From Gammaproteobacteria bacterium (GTDB lineage Bacteria; Pseudomonadota; Gammaproteobacteria; SZUA-152), in assembly GCA_013152545.1 (NCBI GenBank), contig JAADGF010000041.1, positions 1 to 33,062 of the forward strand: DNA of 33,062 bases, read 5' to 3'. Positions 17,555 through 25,454 of the stretch are shown piece after piece. Every line of letters begins with the position of its first letter. Within the stretch, counting starts at the first letter, position 1. Position numbers and translations under genes: made by a program. The notes under the pieces were generated by a model. That model saw nothing but the letters and a program-made list of their open reading frames with translations. It searched no databases and was not told the DNA's origin.

Positions 17555-18778
17555 ATGAACAGGACATTATTAATCCTTTGTGGTGGAGCAGAAGCTGTCC
17601 CGGGTATTCAATTAGCAAAAAAAATGGGTTTATTTGTTGTAGTGTCTGACAACAACCCAACAGCAGTTGCTGTCAAATTTGCGGATGATTTTATTCACGT
17701 TGATACACAAAAAATAGATGAAACGCTGCATGCCATTGAACACTATAATAACAATATTCGAGCAATCAACGCTGTTCTCAGTTTTTCTATGCAAGCGTCA
17801 GTAGCTGTTGCACATATTGCTGAGTTATTGACGTTGCCAGGTATTAGCGTTGCGTCAGCAGAGTTAGTCGCCGACAAGTTGGCAACAAACCAATGCCTTG
17901 CCAAAGCTCAGTTACGTCTCCCTTGGTATTCGCGGGTAAACGACAGCAAGCAGTTAGAGGAAATTGTTGCCGCACAAGGGTTACCACTCATTCTACGGGC
18001 GGCGAAACAAAGCAATGCGTGTCGTGTTTTACGTTTAACAAAAGGTGTTGATCTTGAATGGGCGTTTAAGCATTGCATGCGGCATTCCCTAAACGGCAAT
18101 GTTGTGGTTGAAAAGTTTATTGCTGGTCAACAAGTTAGTGCGGAATCACTGCTTGTTGATGGCGACGTTTATACGCCTTGTTACTGTGATCGAAATTACG
18201 AATACCTTACGCATTTTTCACCCTATATTATTGAAAACGGGGGCAATCTGCCAAGCTTTTTGCCCGATAATGTACAGGATAAAATTAGTACTCAAATTAA
18301 AACCGCAGCGGCCAGTCTTGGCATCATGAACGGTGTTATTAAGGGTGATTTTGTTGTTAACCAACTAGAACCTTACCTTGTTGGGATAACCACAGGGTTA
18401 AATGGGGGTTATTTTGGCACTCACCAAATACCGCTCAGCACGGGGGTCAATGCGGGGAAGTTGGTGATCCAGCAAGCGCTGGGCGACCCCATTGATCTTA
18501 AAGCATTACGCGCAAAATTCATGAGGGCTGTTTCACAACGTTATTTGTTTGCCGAACCAGGGCGTATAACTGAAATTTCTGGCGTTAATCTGGCGCGTGA
18601 CTTGTTATGCGTTGAAGCGGTGATCATAAAAGCGAAAGTGGGTGATATTGTCGATACCCCCATTGACGCAGACAGCTGGGCTGCAATGGTTATTGCCGTC
18701 GGTGATAACCGTGATCAGGCAAACAAGCACGCATTTAATGCCCTTAATCATATCACCATAATAACAGAGCCGTTATAA
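17555..18778 (+). CDS. degenerate ATP-grasp paralogue, probable pseudoenzyme
   Basis: A 407-residue paralogue of the ligase at 12019-13263. The two share LLIL-GGAEAVPGI, DRNYEYL-x2-F-x-PY-IENGG and the overall length. Key catalytic features differ. The ATP-site Lys155 is Arg148. The glycine loop DSRGARGV has become KQSNACRV, with both glycines lost. The metal-site segment VIEIAAR is LVGITTG, so the Glu and the Arg are both Gly. Such a protein should not hydrolyse ATP in the usual way. The frame is intact and the gene has its own upstream region, so it is probably not a decayed pseudogene. It may be a structural or regulatory partner of the active paralogue, or may bind a ligand. The starting ATG at 17555 is followed by NRTLLILCGGAE. 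Confidence 0.85.
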   Translation: MNRTLLILCGGAEAVPGIQLAKKMGLFVVVSDNNPTAVAVKFADDFIHVDTQKIDETLHAIEHYNNNIRAINAVLSFSMQASVAVAHIAELLTLPGISVASAELVADKLATNQCLAKAQLRLPWYSRVNDSKQLEEIVAAQGLPLILRAAKQSNACRVLRLTKGVDLEWAFKHCMRHSLNGNVVVEKFIAGQQVSAESLLVDGDVYTPCYCDRNYEYLTHFSPYIIENGGNLPSFLPDNVQDKISTQIKTAAASLGIMNGVIKGDFVVNQLEPYLVGITTGLNGGYFGTHQIPLSTGVNAGKLVIQQALGDPIDLKALRAKFMRAVSQRYLFAEPGRITEISGVNLARDLLCVEAVIIKAKVGDIVDTPIDADSWAAMVIAVGDNRDQANKHAFNALNHITIITEPL

Positions 18779-19024
18779 AAATCTCAAAACTATGAAACAC
18801 ATCCTCGTGTGGCGCTTGCGATTAAAGTGTTAAGGAAAATTGAAATCCGCCACAATATCCTCAATGCGATGGGGATATATTGTTCCGCCGTTAATTTTTC
18901 AGCTATGTGAGCGTAATGCATAGTTTATAAGGGGCGTGCACGCCTAAGAATTGAAAAATGCCCCATTATCCCTTGGAATAAAATATGCTGTGAATTAGTT
19001 CCTACTGCTACAAAAGAACTATCT

Positions 19025-21442
19025 ATGACGTTCGCATCAATATTTAGATTTGGTACAAAAGCAGAGACATTGGAGCGTTTATCGTCGCTATTGCATGTTG
19101 CGACTGTTCCGGCGCTTTTTTATTTTACAACAAGCGATTGGTGCAACAATATGGCGTCGATTATTCGTCATATCCAAGCTGATTTCGATGGGTTAATTGC
19201 GGTGCGTAGCAGTGCGCAAGGTGAAGATGGCGCGCATTTCTCGATGGCGGGAGCCTACCACAGTGTTTTGGGGGTTGACAGCCAAAATCCTGTGTCAATT
19301 CGTCAAGCCATTGACACTGTAATTGCCGCTTATTTGGGTAACCCCCATGATCAGGTGTTAATTCAACAGATGCCAACCGATATTGCGGTAAGTGGTGTGG
19401 TGATGACGCATAATCTTGACGACGGCTCGCCGTATTATGTAATTAATTACGATGATGAGAGTGGGCGCACCGATTCAATTACCGGGGGGACTGGTGCGAA
19501 TAAAACAGTGATGATTTATCATGGCTGTAATCCAGCCTATATTGAATCCGCACGAATTCGTAAAATTCTGGAATTTACACAGGAAATTGAAAGCGTCAGT
19601 GGTTCGATACCACTGGATGTAGAGTTTGGTTTACGTCACGACAATTCGGTTTGCTTATTCCAGGCCAGGGCTATCGCAAGCCATCACCATTGGGACCACC
19701 ATGTGTCAAAAAAAGTGGTACGAACCATCAATCAGTTGGAAAACTATTATCATGCATTGTCACAACCGCGCGATGGTATTGTGGGTGACAAGACCACATT
19801 GGGTATTATGCCTGACTGGAACCCGGCAGAGATTATTGGTACGTGCCCACGGCCACTGGCCGTCTCTTTATACCGTAAGTTGATCACCCAAAGCACTTGG
19901 CGGGAAGCAAGACACGCAATGGGGTATCGGAGTATCGCGGCTGAAGAATTGATGGTGCTGTTATGTGGGCGACCCTATATTGATGTGAGAAATAGCTTTA
20001 ACTCGTTTTTACCGCAGGGGTTGTCCAATACCACTGCTAGGAAAATGGTCAATGCCTGGTTGCGGCGTATTGATCAGCAGCCTGAATTGCACGATAAAAT
20101 TGAATTTGAAATCGTGCAAACCATAGCGGATTTTAATGTCGATGACGATTTTAAGCAGCGTTATCATGGTGTGCTGACTGATGGAGAGTTTGATGAATAC
20201 AAATCCAGTTTGCATTTTTTAACAAATAATATTGTGGATTTGCGCGGCGATAAAAGTTTATCCGTGGCAGAGCAATGCATTACGAACCTGGCAAAAAAAC
20301 AAGGTCAGCGTTGTTTGCATTTTGATGTGAGCGAAACCCCCAGTCCTATGCAATGCTTGGTACAAATTCGCTTATTGCTGGATGAATGCAATAAGCAGGG
20401 TACATTGGCTTTTGCGATATTGGCCAGGCATGGTTTTGTTGCCGAGAGCTTGCTGCGATCAGCCGTCTGCAAAGGTGCCATCAGTGAAGAGCGGGCTGCC
20501 GCCTTTAAGTATTCTATACAAACGGTTTCAGGCGAACTGGCTAGCAATATGCGCGCAGTATGTGATGGCATATCAGACAGTAAACGCTTTATCGAACGAT
20601 TTGGCCATTTGCGTCCCGGCACATACGACATTATGTCGTTGCGATACGCTGATCGAGATGATTTTTTTACAGATCCTCCCTGTCGATCGTATCCCGATAA
20701 CGTGGAACTTTTTTGTTTAACCCGGCGCGAACGTTATGACCTGAACCGTTTACTGATTGACGGCGGTTTTCGACAGATTGATGCTGACTCTCTGATTGAG
20801 TATATGCGGCGAGCCATTGTAGGACGAGAGTACGGAAAATTCGTTTTTACTCGCAACTTATCGGATGCACTGGAGTGGATGGCTTGCTGGGGGCGTGGTT
20901 TTAATTTAAGCCGGGATGATGTGTCGTATTTGCCGGTGGATTTTTTACTCGATACCTTATTTACGTCGTTGCCGACTGACAGTGAACATTATCTTTCTGA
21001 ACGAGTGGATCGAGGACGCGATTTGATGGCGACCACCAATGCTGTGAAACCAGGTTACCTTATACGGGATATCTGTGACATTCATGTTGTACCGGTTCAA
21101 CGCAGCGCGCCTAATTTTATCGGTAAAGGGAAGCAAGAAGGCCGTATTGTTGTTTTATATCCTCAATCAACCGGGCGTATTGATCTTTATGATAAATTTA
21201 TCTGTATTGAAAATGCAGACCCAGGTTTTGATTGGATTTTCAGTAAACCTATTAAAGGTTTAATTACTAAGTATGGTGGCGTGAATTCCCATATGGCTAT
21301 TCGTTGTGCTGAATTTGGTTTACCCGCGGCGATTGGTTGTGGTGAGCAACTGTTTGATCGACTGATGGTGGCAGGGCAGGTGGAATTGGATTGTAGTGCA
21401 AAAATATTAAGACCAATGTATTGCAATCAACATTTGGTGTAA
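19025..21442 (+). CDS. L-glutamine kinase, Cj1418-like (PEP-synthase fold)
   Basis: An 805-residue protein with the architecture of PEP synthase-like phosphotransferases. The N-terminal nucleotide-binding domain has AVRSSAQGED at 59-68 and VLIQQMPTDIAVSGVVMTHN, then DVEFGLRHDN and FQARAI. A middle region follows. The C-terminal PEP-utiliser/phosphohistidine domain has GGVNSHMAIRCAEFGLPAAI, with His756 as the swivelling phosphohistidine. In Campylobacter jejuni, Cj1418 uses ATP to phosphorylate the amide nitrogen of L-glutamine, the first step to the capsule phosphoramidate. The three genes after it are the next steps in the same order, which strongly favours this function over PEP synthase or rifampin phosphotransferase. 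Its start ATG 19025 gives MTFASIFRFGTKAETL, where the phrase FGTKAETLERL is typical of this subgroup. Confidence 0.85.
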   Translation: MTFASIFRFGTKAETLERLSSLLHVATVPALFYFTTSDWCNNMASIIRHIQADFDGLIAVRSSAQGEDGAHFSMAGAYHSVLGVDSQNPVSIRQAIDTVIAAYLGNPHDQVLIQQMPTDIAVSGVVMTHNLDDGSPYYVINYDDESGRTDSITGGTGANKTVMIYHGCNPAYIESARIRKILEFTQEIESVSGSIPLDVEFGLRHDNSVCLFQARAIASHHHWDHHVSKKVVRTINQLENYYHALSQPRDGIVGDKTTLGIMPDWNPAEIIGTCPRPLAVSLYRKLITQSTWREARHAMGYRSIAAEELMVLLCGRPYIDVRNSFNSFLPQGLSNTTARKMVNAWLRRIDQQPELHDKIEFEIVQTIADFNVDDDFKQRYHGVLTDGEFDEYKSSLHFLTNNIVDLRGDKSLSVAEQCITNLAKKQGQRCLHFDVSETPSPMQCLVQIRLLLDECNKQGTLAFAILARHGFVAESLLRSAVCKGAISEERAAAFKYSIQTVSGELASNMRAVCDGISDSKRFIERFGHLRPGTYDIMSLRYADRDDFFTDPPCRSYPDNVELFCLTRRERYDLNRLLIDGGFRQIDADSLIEYMRRAIVGREYGKFVFTRNLSDALEWMACWGRGFNLSRDDVSYLPVDFLLDTLFTSLPTDSEHYLSERVDRGRDLMATTNAVKPGYLIRDICDIHVVPVQRSAPNFIGKGKQEGRIVVLYPQSTGRIDLYDKFICIENADPGFDWIFSKPIKGLITKYGGVNSHMAIRCAEFGLPAAIGCGEQLFDRLMVAGQVELDCSAKILRPMYCNQHLV

Positions 21443-21489
21443 ACCATTAACGGCAAACGAGCGTGTTAGACGAAAAGATAAACACTACC

Positions 21490-22149
21490 ATGCGGATTGG
21501 GTTAAGCACAAGAATAGATTCTGCAACGGGTTATCAGGAGTTTCGCGATGCGTTGTCCCACGACTGGGCGGAATTTATGCACTTTGGGTTACCGGAATCA
21601 CCGTGGCTGGCTATTCCCAACATTGGCACGGATGTTGTTAAATTTATTCAACAATGGCAGTTAGATGGTTTTATTTTAACGGGTGGTAATGACGTTGGCA
21701 GTATCGCTGAACGGGACAATACCGAAACCGTTATCTTGGATTATGCGTGTGCCAACCAAATGCCCGTTTTTGGTATATGCCGCGGACTGCATGTTTTAAA
21801 CCACTATTTTGGTGGTAATGTCAGTTCGAGCAATGCAGTCGATCATGTCTCGGCTACACACAGTATACGGTTCAATACCTGCATGCCTGTCGCTGATTTT
21901 GTTGGAGAAACGGTTTGCGTTAATTCCTATCATCATTTTGGTATCCAAATGGCAGGGCTGGCCGAGCAATGCAGGCCCATTGCACTATCCGAGGATTATA
22001 TGGTTGAAGCGATAACAGTGCTGAGGTTTCCGTTTACAGCGGTACAATGGCATCCGGAGCGGCATAGGCCGTTTCGTGAGTATGACCGAATGCTTGTGCG
22101 TCAAACCTTTGGTTTACCAGTTAGCAGAGCGGCTGGGTATTTTCCATGA
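21490..22149 (+). CDS. gamma-glutamyl-CDP-amidate hydrolase, Cj1417-like (class I amidotransferase)
   Basis: A class I glutamine amidotransferase (peptidase C26-like) of about 220 residues. It has DGFILTGGNDVG, the nucleophile Cys97 in FGICRGLHVLNHYFGGN, VNSYHHFGI, and His188 and Glu190 in AVQWHPERH, completing the Cys-His-Glu triad. PuuD-type relatives cleave gamma-glutamyl amides. In the Campylobacter phosphoramidate pathway, Cj1417 removes glutamate from gamma-glutamyl-CDP-amidate to give cytidine diphosphoramidate. The frame is also open from GTG 21463, 20 bases after the kinase gene, but MRIGLSTRIDSATGY at 21490 is the usual beginning of the family. Its stop overlaps the cytidylyltransferase start (ATGA at 22146). 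Confidence 0.83.
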   Translation: MRIGLSTRIDSATGYQEFRDALSHDWAEFMHFGLPESPWLAIPNIGTDVVKFIQQWQLDGFILTGGNDVGSIAERDNTETVILDYACANQMPVFGICRGLHVLNHYFGGNVSSSNAVDHVSATHSIRFNTCMPVADFVGETVCVNSYHHFGIQMAGLAEQCRPIALSEDYMVEAITVLRFPFTAVQWHPERHRPFREYDRMLVRQTFGLPVSRAAGYFP

Positions 22150-22913
22150 GATCTATTATTCTGGCAGCGGGTCGAGGCTCGCGAATGCAGACACTGACGG
22201 ATGATGCACCCAAGTGTCTGGTTTCACTTTGTGGCAAAACCTTGTTGAACTGGCAACGTTCCGCGATTACGGCGGCTGGCCTATTCGACCTGACTGTCAT
22301 TTGTGGTTATAAAAAAGAACAGTTGAAGAGTAGAAAGCGTTATGCTGTTATCGAAAATGCGCATTGGTATAAAAGTAATATAGTGGTGTCGCTGTTAACG
22401 GCTAAGCATCTGTTGCGCGAACAGTCGTGTATTGTTTCGTATTCTGATATCGTTTATCACCCCGACATTATCAAAACCCTGATCAATGCACCGGGTGATA
22501 TTGTCATTACTGCCGATCAATTATGGAAATCGTTGTGGCAGGAGCGTTTTTTAAACCCACTTGATGATGCCGAAACGTTTACGATGGAGGGTAATCGTTT
22601 GTTGGATATTGGCGCTAAGCCCGTCAAATTAAGCGAGGTTCAGGCGCAATATATGGGGCTGTTAAAATTCACTCCTGCTGGGTGGGAAAAAGTCGAGTTA
22701 GCATTAATGGGTATTGATGATGAACGTAGAGATCAATTGGATATCACCGGGTTGCTGCGAATAATTTTGCATCAACACATCATTGTTAATGTTGCGCTGG
22801 TCGCGGGCAGGTGGTGTGAAGTGGACCAGGAAAGTGATTTATCGCTCTACGAATCAATTGCTGAAGGTCATCGAGCGACCAAACTGCCGTGGCAACATGA
22901 CTGGCGCTGGTGA
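22146..22913 (+). CDS. CTP:phosphoglutamine cytidylyltransferase, Cj1416-like
   Basis: A 255-residue nucleotidyltransferase. The N-terminal signature is ILAAGRGSRMQTLTDDAPKC, with Lys23 in the PKCL motif, followed by GKTLLNWQ. YSDIVYHPD carries the metal-binding aspartates and EVDQESDLSLYES lies near the end. It belongs to the group that includes phosphocholine and sugar nucleotidyltransferases. Cj1416 of Campylobacter couples CTP with phosphoglutamine to make gamma-glutamyl-CDP-amidate and pyrophosphate. The gene overlaps the amidotransferase by four bases and follows the glutamine kinase gene, so the Cj1416 assignment is better supported than LicC-type cytidylyltransferase, which would be expected near licA or licD genes, absent here. 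Confidence 0.83.
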   Translation: MRSIILAAGRGSRMQTLTDDAPKCLVSLCGKTLLNWQRSAITAAGLFDLTVICGYKKEQLKSRKRYAVIENAHWYKSNIVVSLLTAKHLLREQSCIVSYSDIVYHPDIIKTLINAPGDIVITADQLWKSLWQERFLNPLDDAETFTMEGNRLLDIGAKPVKLSEVQAQYMGLLKFTPAGWEKVELALMGIDDERRDQLDITGLLRIILHQHIIVNVALVAGRWCEVDQESDLSLYESIAEGHRATKLPWQHDWRW

Positions 22914-23049
22914 GTTTGTGGTGTGTAAATTTTTTTGTACATTATTGTTAATAATGCATGCGGGTAACTCACGGGTTGTCCTTAATCAGTCGTTAGGAGC
23001 GTGCACGTTCTTTAACGACTTGCTGGAATAAGTAATTGGAGAATAATGC

Positions 23050-23811
23050 GTGAAAACTGAATGGGATTATACCAATCTGGCTAAGGCTTACTTGAAGCGT
23101 CCAGATTATGCCAATGATGTTATTAATAAGCTGCTTGATATGGCTGCTACCAGTGATGGCCCGAATGCCATGGATATTTGTGATGTGGGTGCCGGGGTTG
23201 CGCATTTAACCTTAGCGTTGGCTAAACGCGGCAATGTCGTCATCGCGATCGAACCGAATAATGCGATGCGTGCCTACGGTATTAAAAAGACAGCGTCTTT
23301 TGCTGATGTCTGTTGGGTGGAAGCAACGGCAGAACAGACTGGGCAGCGGGATGGCAGTTTTGACTTGGTGACGTTTGGCTCATCTTTCAATGTTACCGAA
23401 CAGCAAAAAACATTAGCAGAAACTAAACGAATATTACGTCATAATGGCTGGTTCGCCTGTCTGTGGAATCATCGGGATTTAAGCGACCCTGTTCAGGCCG
23501 AGATTGAAAGTATCATTAAATCTTCATTACCCACTTACGGTTATGGTGCACGCAGAGAAGATCAAACCGCGCAAATTAATGCAAGTGGTTTATTTGGTCC
23601 GGTGGAAAAATTCGATGCGCCCGTTAAACATCAGCAATCCATAAAAGATTGTGTGGAAGCGTGGCGTTCTCATGCAACATTGCAACGGCAAGCTGGCACA
23701 GCATTCCCTCAGATTATCGCTAATATTGAAGGTTTTATAGCAGGGCTGGGCTTGGATATTATTGCGATTCCGTATACGACCCGTGTCTGGATGGCGCAAG
23801 TCGTTAATTAG
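23050..23811 (+). CDS. SAM-dependent methyltransferase, probably for the phosphoramidate group
   Basis: A 253-residue class I methyltransferase. The SAM site is DICDVGAGVAHLTLALAKRG followed by the acidic ribose ligand in IAIEPNNAMR, with DLVTFGSSFNV and FACLWNHRDL downstream. It starts at GTG 23050, with TTGGAG eight bases upstream. The Campylobacter locus carries two methyltransferases, Cj1419 and Cj1420, beside the four phosphoramidate enzymes, thought to make the O-methyl group. Here one methyltransferase sits between the Cj1416-like and Cj1415-like genes, which suggests an O-methyl phosphoramidate product. I cannot tell from sequence whether it acts on the phosphoramidate or on the sugar. 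Confidence 0.78.
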   Translation: MKTEWDYTNLAKAYLKRPDYANDVINKLLDMAATSDGPNAMDICDVGAGVAHLTLALAKRGNVVIAIEPNNAMRAYGIKKTASFADVCWVEATAEQTGQRDGSFDLVTFGSSFNVTEQQKTLAETKRILRHNGWFACLWNHRDLSDPVQAEIESIIKSSLPTYGYGARREDQTAQINASGLFGPVEKFDAPVKHQQSIKDCVEAWRSHATLQRQAGTAFPQIIANIEGFIAGLGLDIIAIPYTTRVWMAQVVN

Positions 23812-23883
23812 GTGTAAGGGGACAATGCGTATCTATTCCTTAGCATTGCGATGTAAATTAATCGTAGTAAACAGGTTGCTCAG

Positions 23884-24471
23884 ATGGTGATTTGGATTAC
23901 CGGGTTGTCAGGGGCGGGAAAATCGACTCTTTCTAAACACGTGGTTAAACGGCTTAGAGCCACTAATAACGCCGTCGCTTTACTGGATGGTGATGATATT
24001 CGTGATGTTATTCAGGATAGACATACTGCTTATGATAAAAATAGCCGACTGGTAAACGCTTATCGTATATGCCGATTTGCCAGGTTGTTATCCCAGCAGG
24101 GGCTGCATGTGGTGGTTGCCACCCTGTCGCTGTTTCACGAAATCCATCAATGGAACAGAAATAATCTTTGTGATTATTTTGAAGTGTTTTTGCAAGTGGA
24201 ACTTGATCGCTTAAAACAGCGTGACCCAAAAGGTTTATATCGTCACGCACAGAACGGCGTTATCCAGAATGTTATGGGTATTCATCTTGAGATTGAAGTG
24301 CCTTTACAACCGAATTTGATCATTAACAATAACACTGATATTGACAATAACAATACCCAAAATTTTAACTGTATGGTTGACCAGATAATACAGGGTGCAA
24401 TGCAGGTGTGTGCTGCTAATGAGGGATGTCAACATGGCTATGGAATCAATAGAGCGTGCAATGAAATCTAA
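23884..24471 (+). CDS. cytidine diphosphoramidate kinase, Cj1415-like (APS-kinase fold)
   Basis: A 195-residue P-loop kinase with Walker A GLSGAGKST at residues 7-15, the APS-kinase motif LLDGDDIRD, and DPKGLYRHAQNG followed by NVMGIHLEIEVPLQPNL. These last two features are close to the APS kinase family pattern. Annotation pipelines would name it adenylylsulfate kinase. In the context of the three upstream homologues, it fits Cj1415, which phosphorylates the 3'-hydroxyl of cytidine diphosphoramidate to give the activated donor. No ATP sulfurylase (cysD/cysN or sat) is in the window. An asparagine-rich run (NNNTDIDNNN) and a tail of about 20 residues follow the usual fold. A role in PAPS synthesis for the adjacent sulfotransferase is the main alternative. 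Confidence 0.8.
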   Translation: MVIWITGLSGAGKSTLSKHVVKRLRATNNAVALLDGDDIRDVIQDRHTAYDKNSRLVNAYRICRFARLLSQQGLHVVVATLSLFHEIHQWNRNNLCDYFEVFLQVELDRLKQRDPKGLYRHAQNGVIQNVMGIHLEIEVPLQPNLIINNNTDIDNNNTQNFNCMVDQIIQGAMQVCAANEGCQHGYGINRACNEI

Positions 24472-24539
24472 ATTGTCTAGGGGGGGCGCTACTCTATTTT
24501 CAATTATTACAAAGTGTGTTTGCACTGTTTTCACTTAAG

Positions 24540-25289
24540 TCACCATGTATTATCGACAGCCCAGCCGTAGTCAATTAAATACTGCCCCAATGATGCTTTA
24601 AACTGTTTTCGTAATTTATCGTTAAAATAATTTTTCCAGTCACCGGAGATACCTTTTCTAATAAAATAGCAGTTTCTAACAATTGGCCCGTCGACGCCCC
24701 GGGTTCGTCCTGTCATGATTTCAAAACTATGTTGTGCTATTGATGCGTGTAAGTCTGCGTCGCAGATCGATATATCAAGAAAAGAAAAAACGCGTTTCAA
24801 ACAGCATTTAATATCAGATTTTACATCGTCGTAGCGAAGACATATGCATTGGTTTGGCTGGCATGCAGAAAATGCTATCCATTTTTCGGCATTGTTGGCG
24901 ATTGAGGGTAAATACTTCTGCAACAGTTCTGCAATGATCGCCTGTTCGGTACCTGCGGGCCGCATGTTGCGCAAGATAAGATCCTTGGCAACGGAAACCG
25001 CGACATCGCGTAAATCACGATGCAGGTAAATAAAACGATAATGCGGGTTCTCAAGCACATTAAAATCGTCAAAAGTTTCAATGGGGTCATGAGTCCAGTG
25101 ATAAAAAGGTGCTTGTTTGTTAATGAACGCCACTAGTCGGTTGCTTGCTTCGGGGCCGAAAGGCGTGAAAATGTAACCACATTGTGCCAACATCTCTTTA
25201 AAAATAGGGTCCAGAGCGGAAGAGCCAGCATTGGGCAGATTGCAAAAGATAATGTTCGGTAGTGACGGGTTCCCCGGATTAAGGACCAT
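24540..25289 (-). CDS. sulfotransferase-fold protein, candidate phosphoramidate transferase
   Basis: A 249-residue protein of the Sulfotransfer_1 family. The 3'-phosphate-binding segment YLHRDLRDVAVS (Arg91, Ser99) and the C-terminal RKGISGDWKNYF (211-222) are classic. The 5'-phosphosulfate loop, usually PKSGTT with a catalytic lysine, reads PNAGSS (19-24), so the lysine is Asn20. Family members transfer sulfuryl groups from PAPS. It converges with the Cj1415-like kinase gene, 68 bases away. Because that kinase should make a 3'-phosphorylated, PAPS-like donor, this enzyme could transfer phosphoramidate instead. Otherwise it is an ordinary sulfotransferase using PAPS, or has lost activity. No signal peptide or membrane segment is visible, so it is cytosolic. 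Confidence 0.75.
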   Translation of the reverse strand: MVLNPGNPSLPNIIFCNLPNAGSSALDPIFKEMLAQCGYIFTPFGPEASNRLVAFINKQAPFYHWTHDPIETFDDFNVLENPHYRFIYLHRDLRDVAVSVAKDLILRNMRPAGTEQAIIAELLQKYLPSIANNAEKWIAFSACQPNQCICLRYDDVKSDIKCCLKRVFSFLDISICDADLHASIAQHSFEIMTGRTRGVDGPIVRNCYFIRKGISGDWKNYFNDKLRKQFKASLGQYLIDYGWAVDNTW

Positions 25290-25454
25290 TTCTATCGTTC
25301 TTTATTGTCAGGATAAATTTGAAAATAAAATTTCATCAATACTTATTCAGGTAGGTATCAAGCATATAGCGTACCAGGCCGTTACTGTTGTGCTGGGTGT
25401 AGCCGTTTGGTGCGAACATAAACGGTGAACAGCTTTAGGCGAGAATAGAACAGA

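Noticed and set aside
23884-24471. Plain APS kinase (cysC) for sulfate assimilation
   Set aside because: No cysD/cysN, sat or cysH is adjacent, and the gene sits at the end of the three other phosphoramidate-pathway homologues. I keep it as an alternative only.
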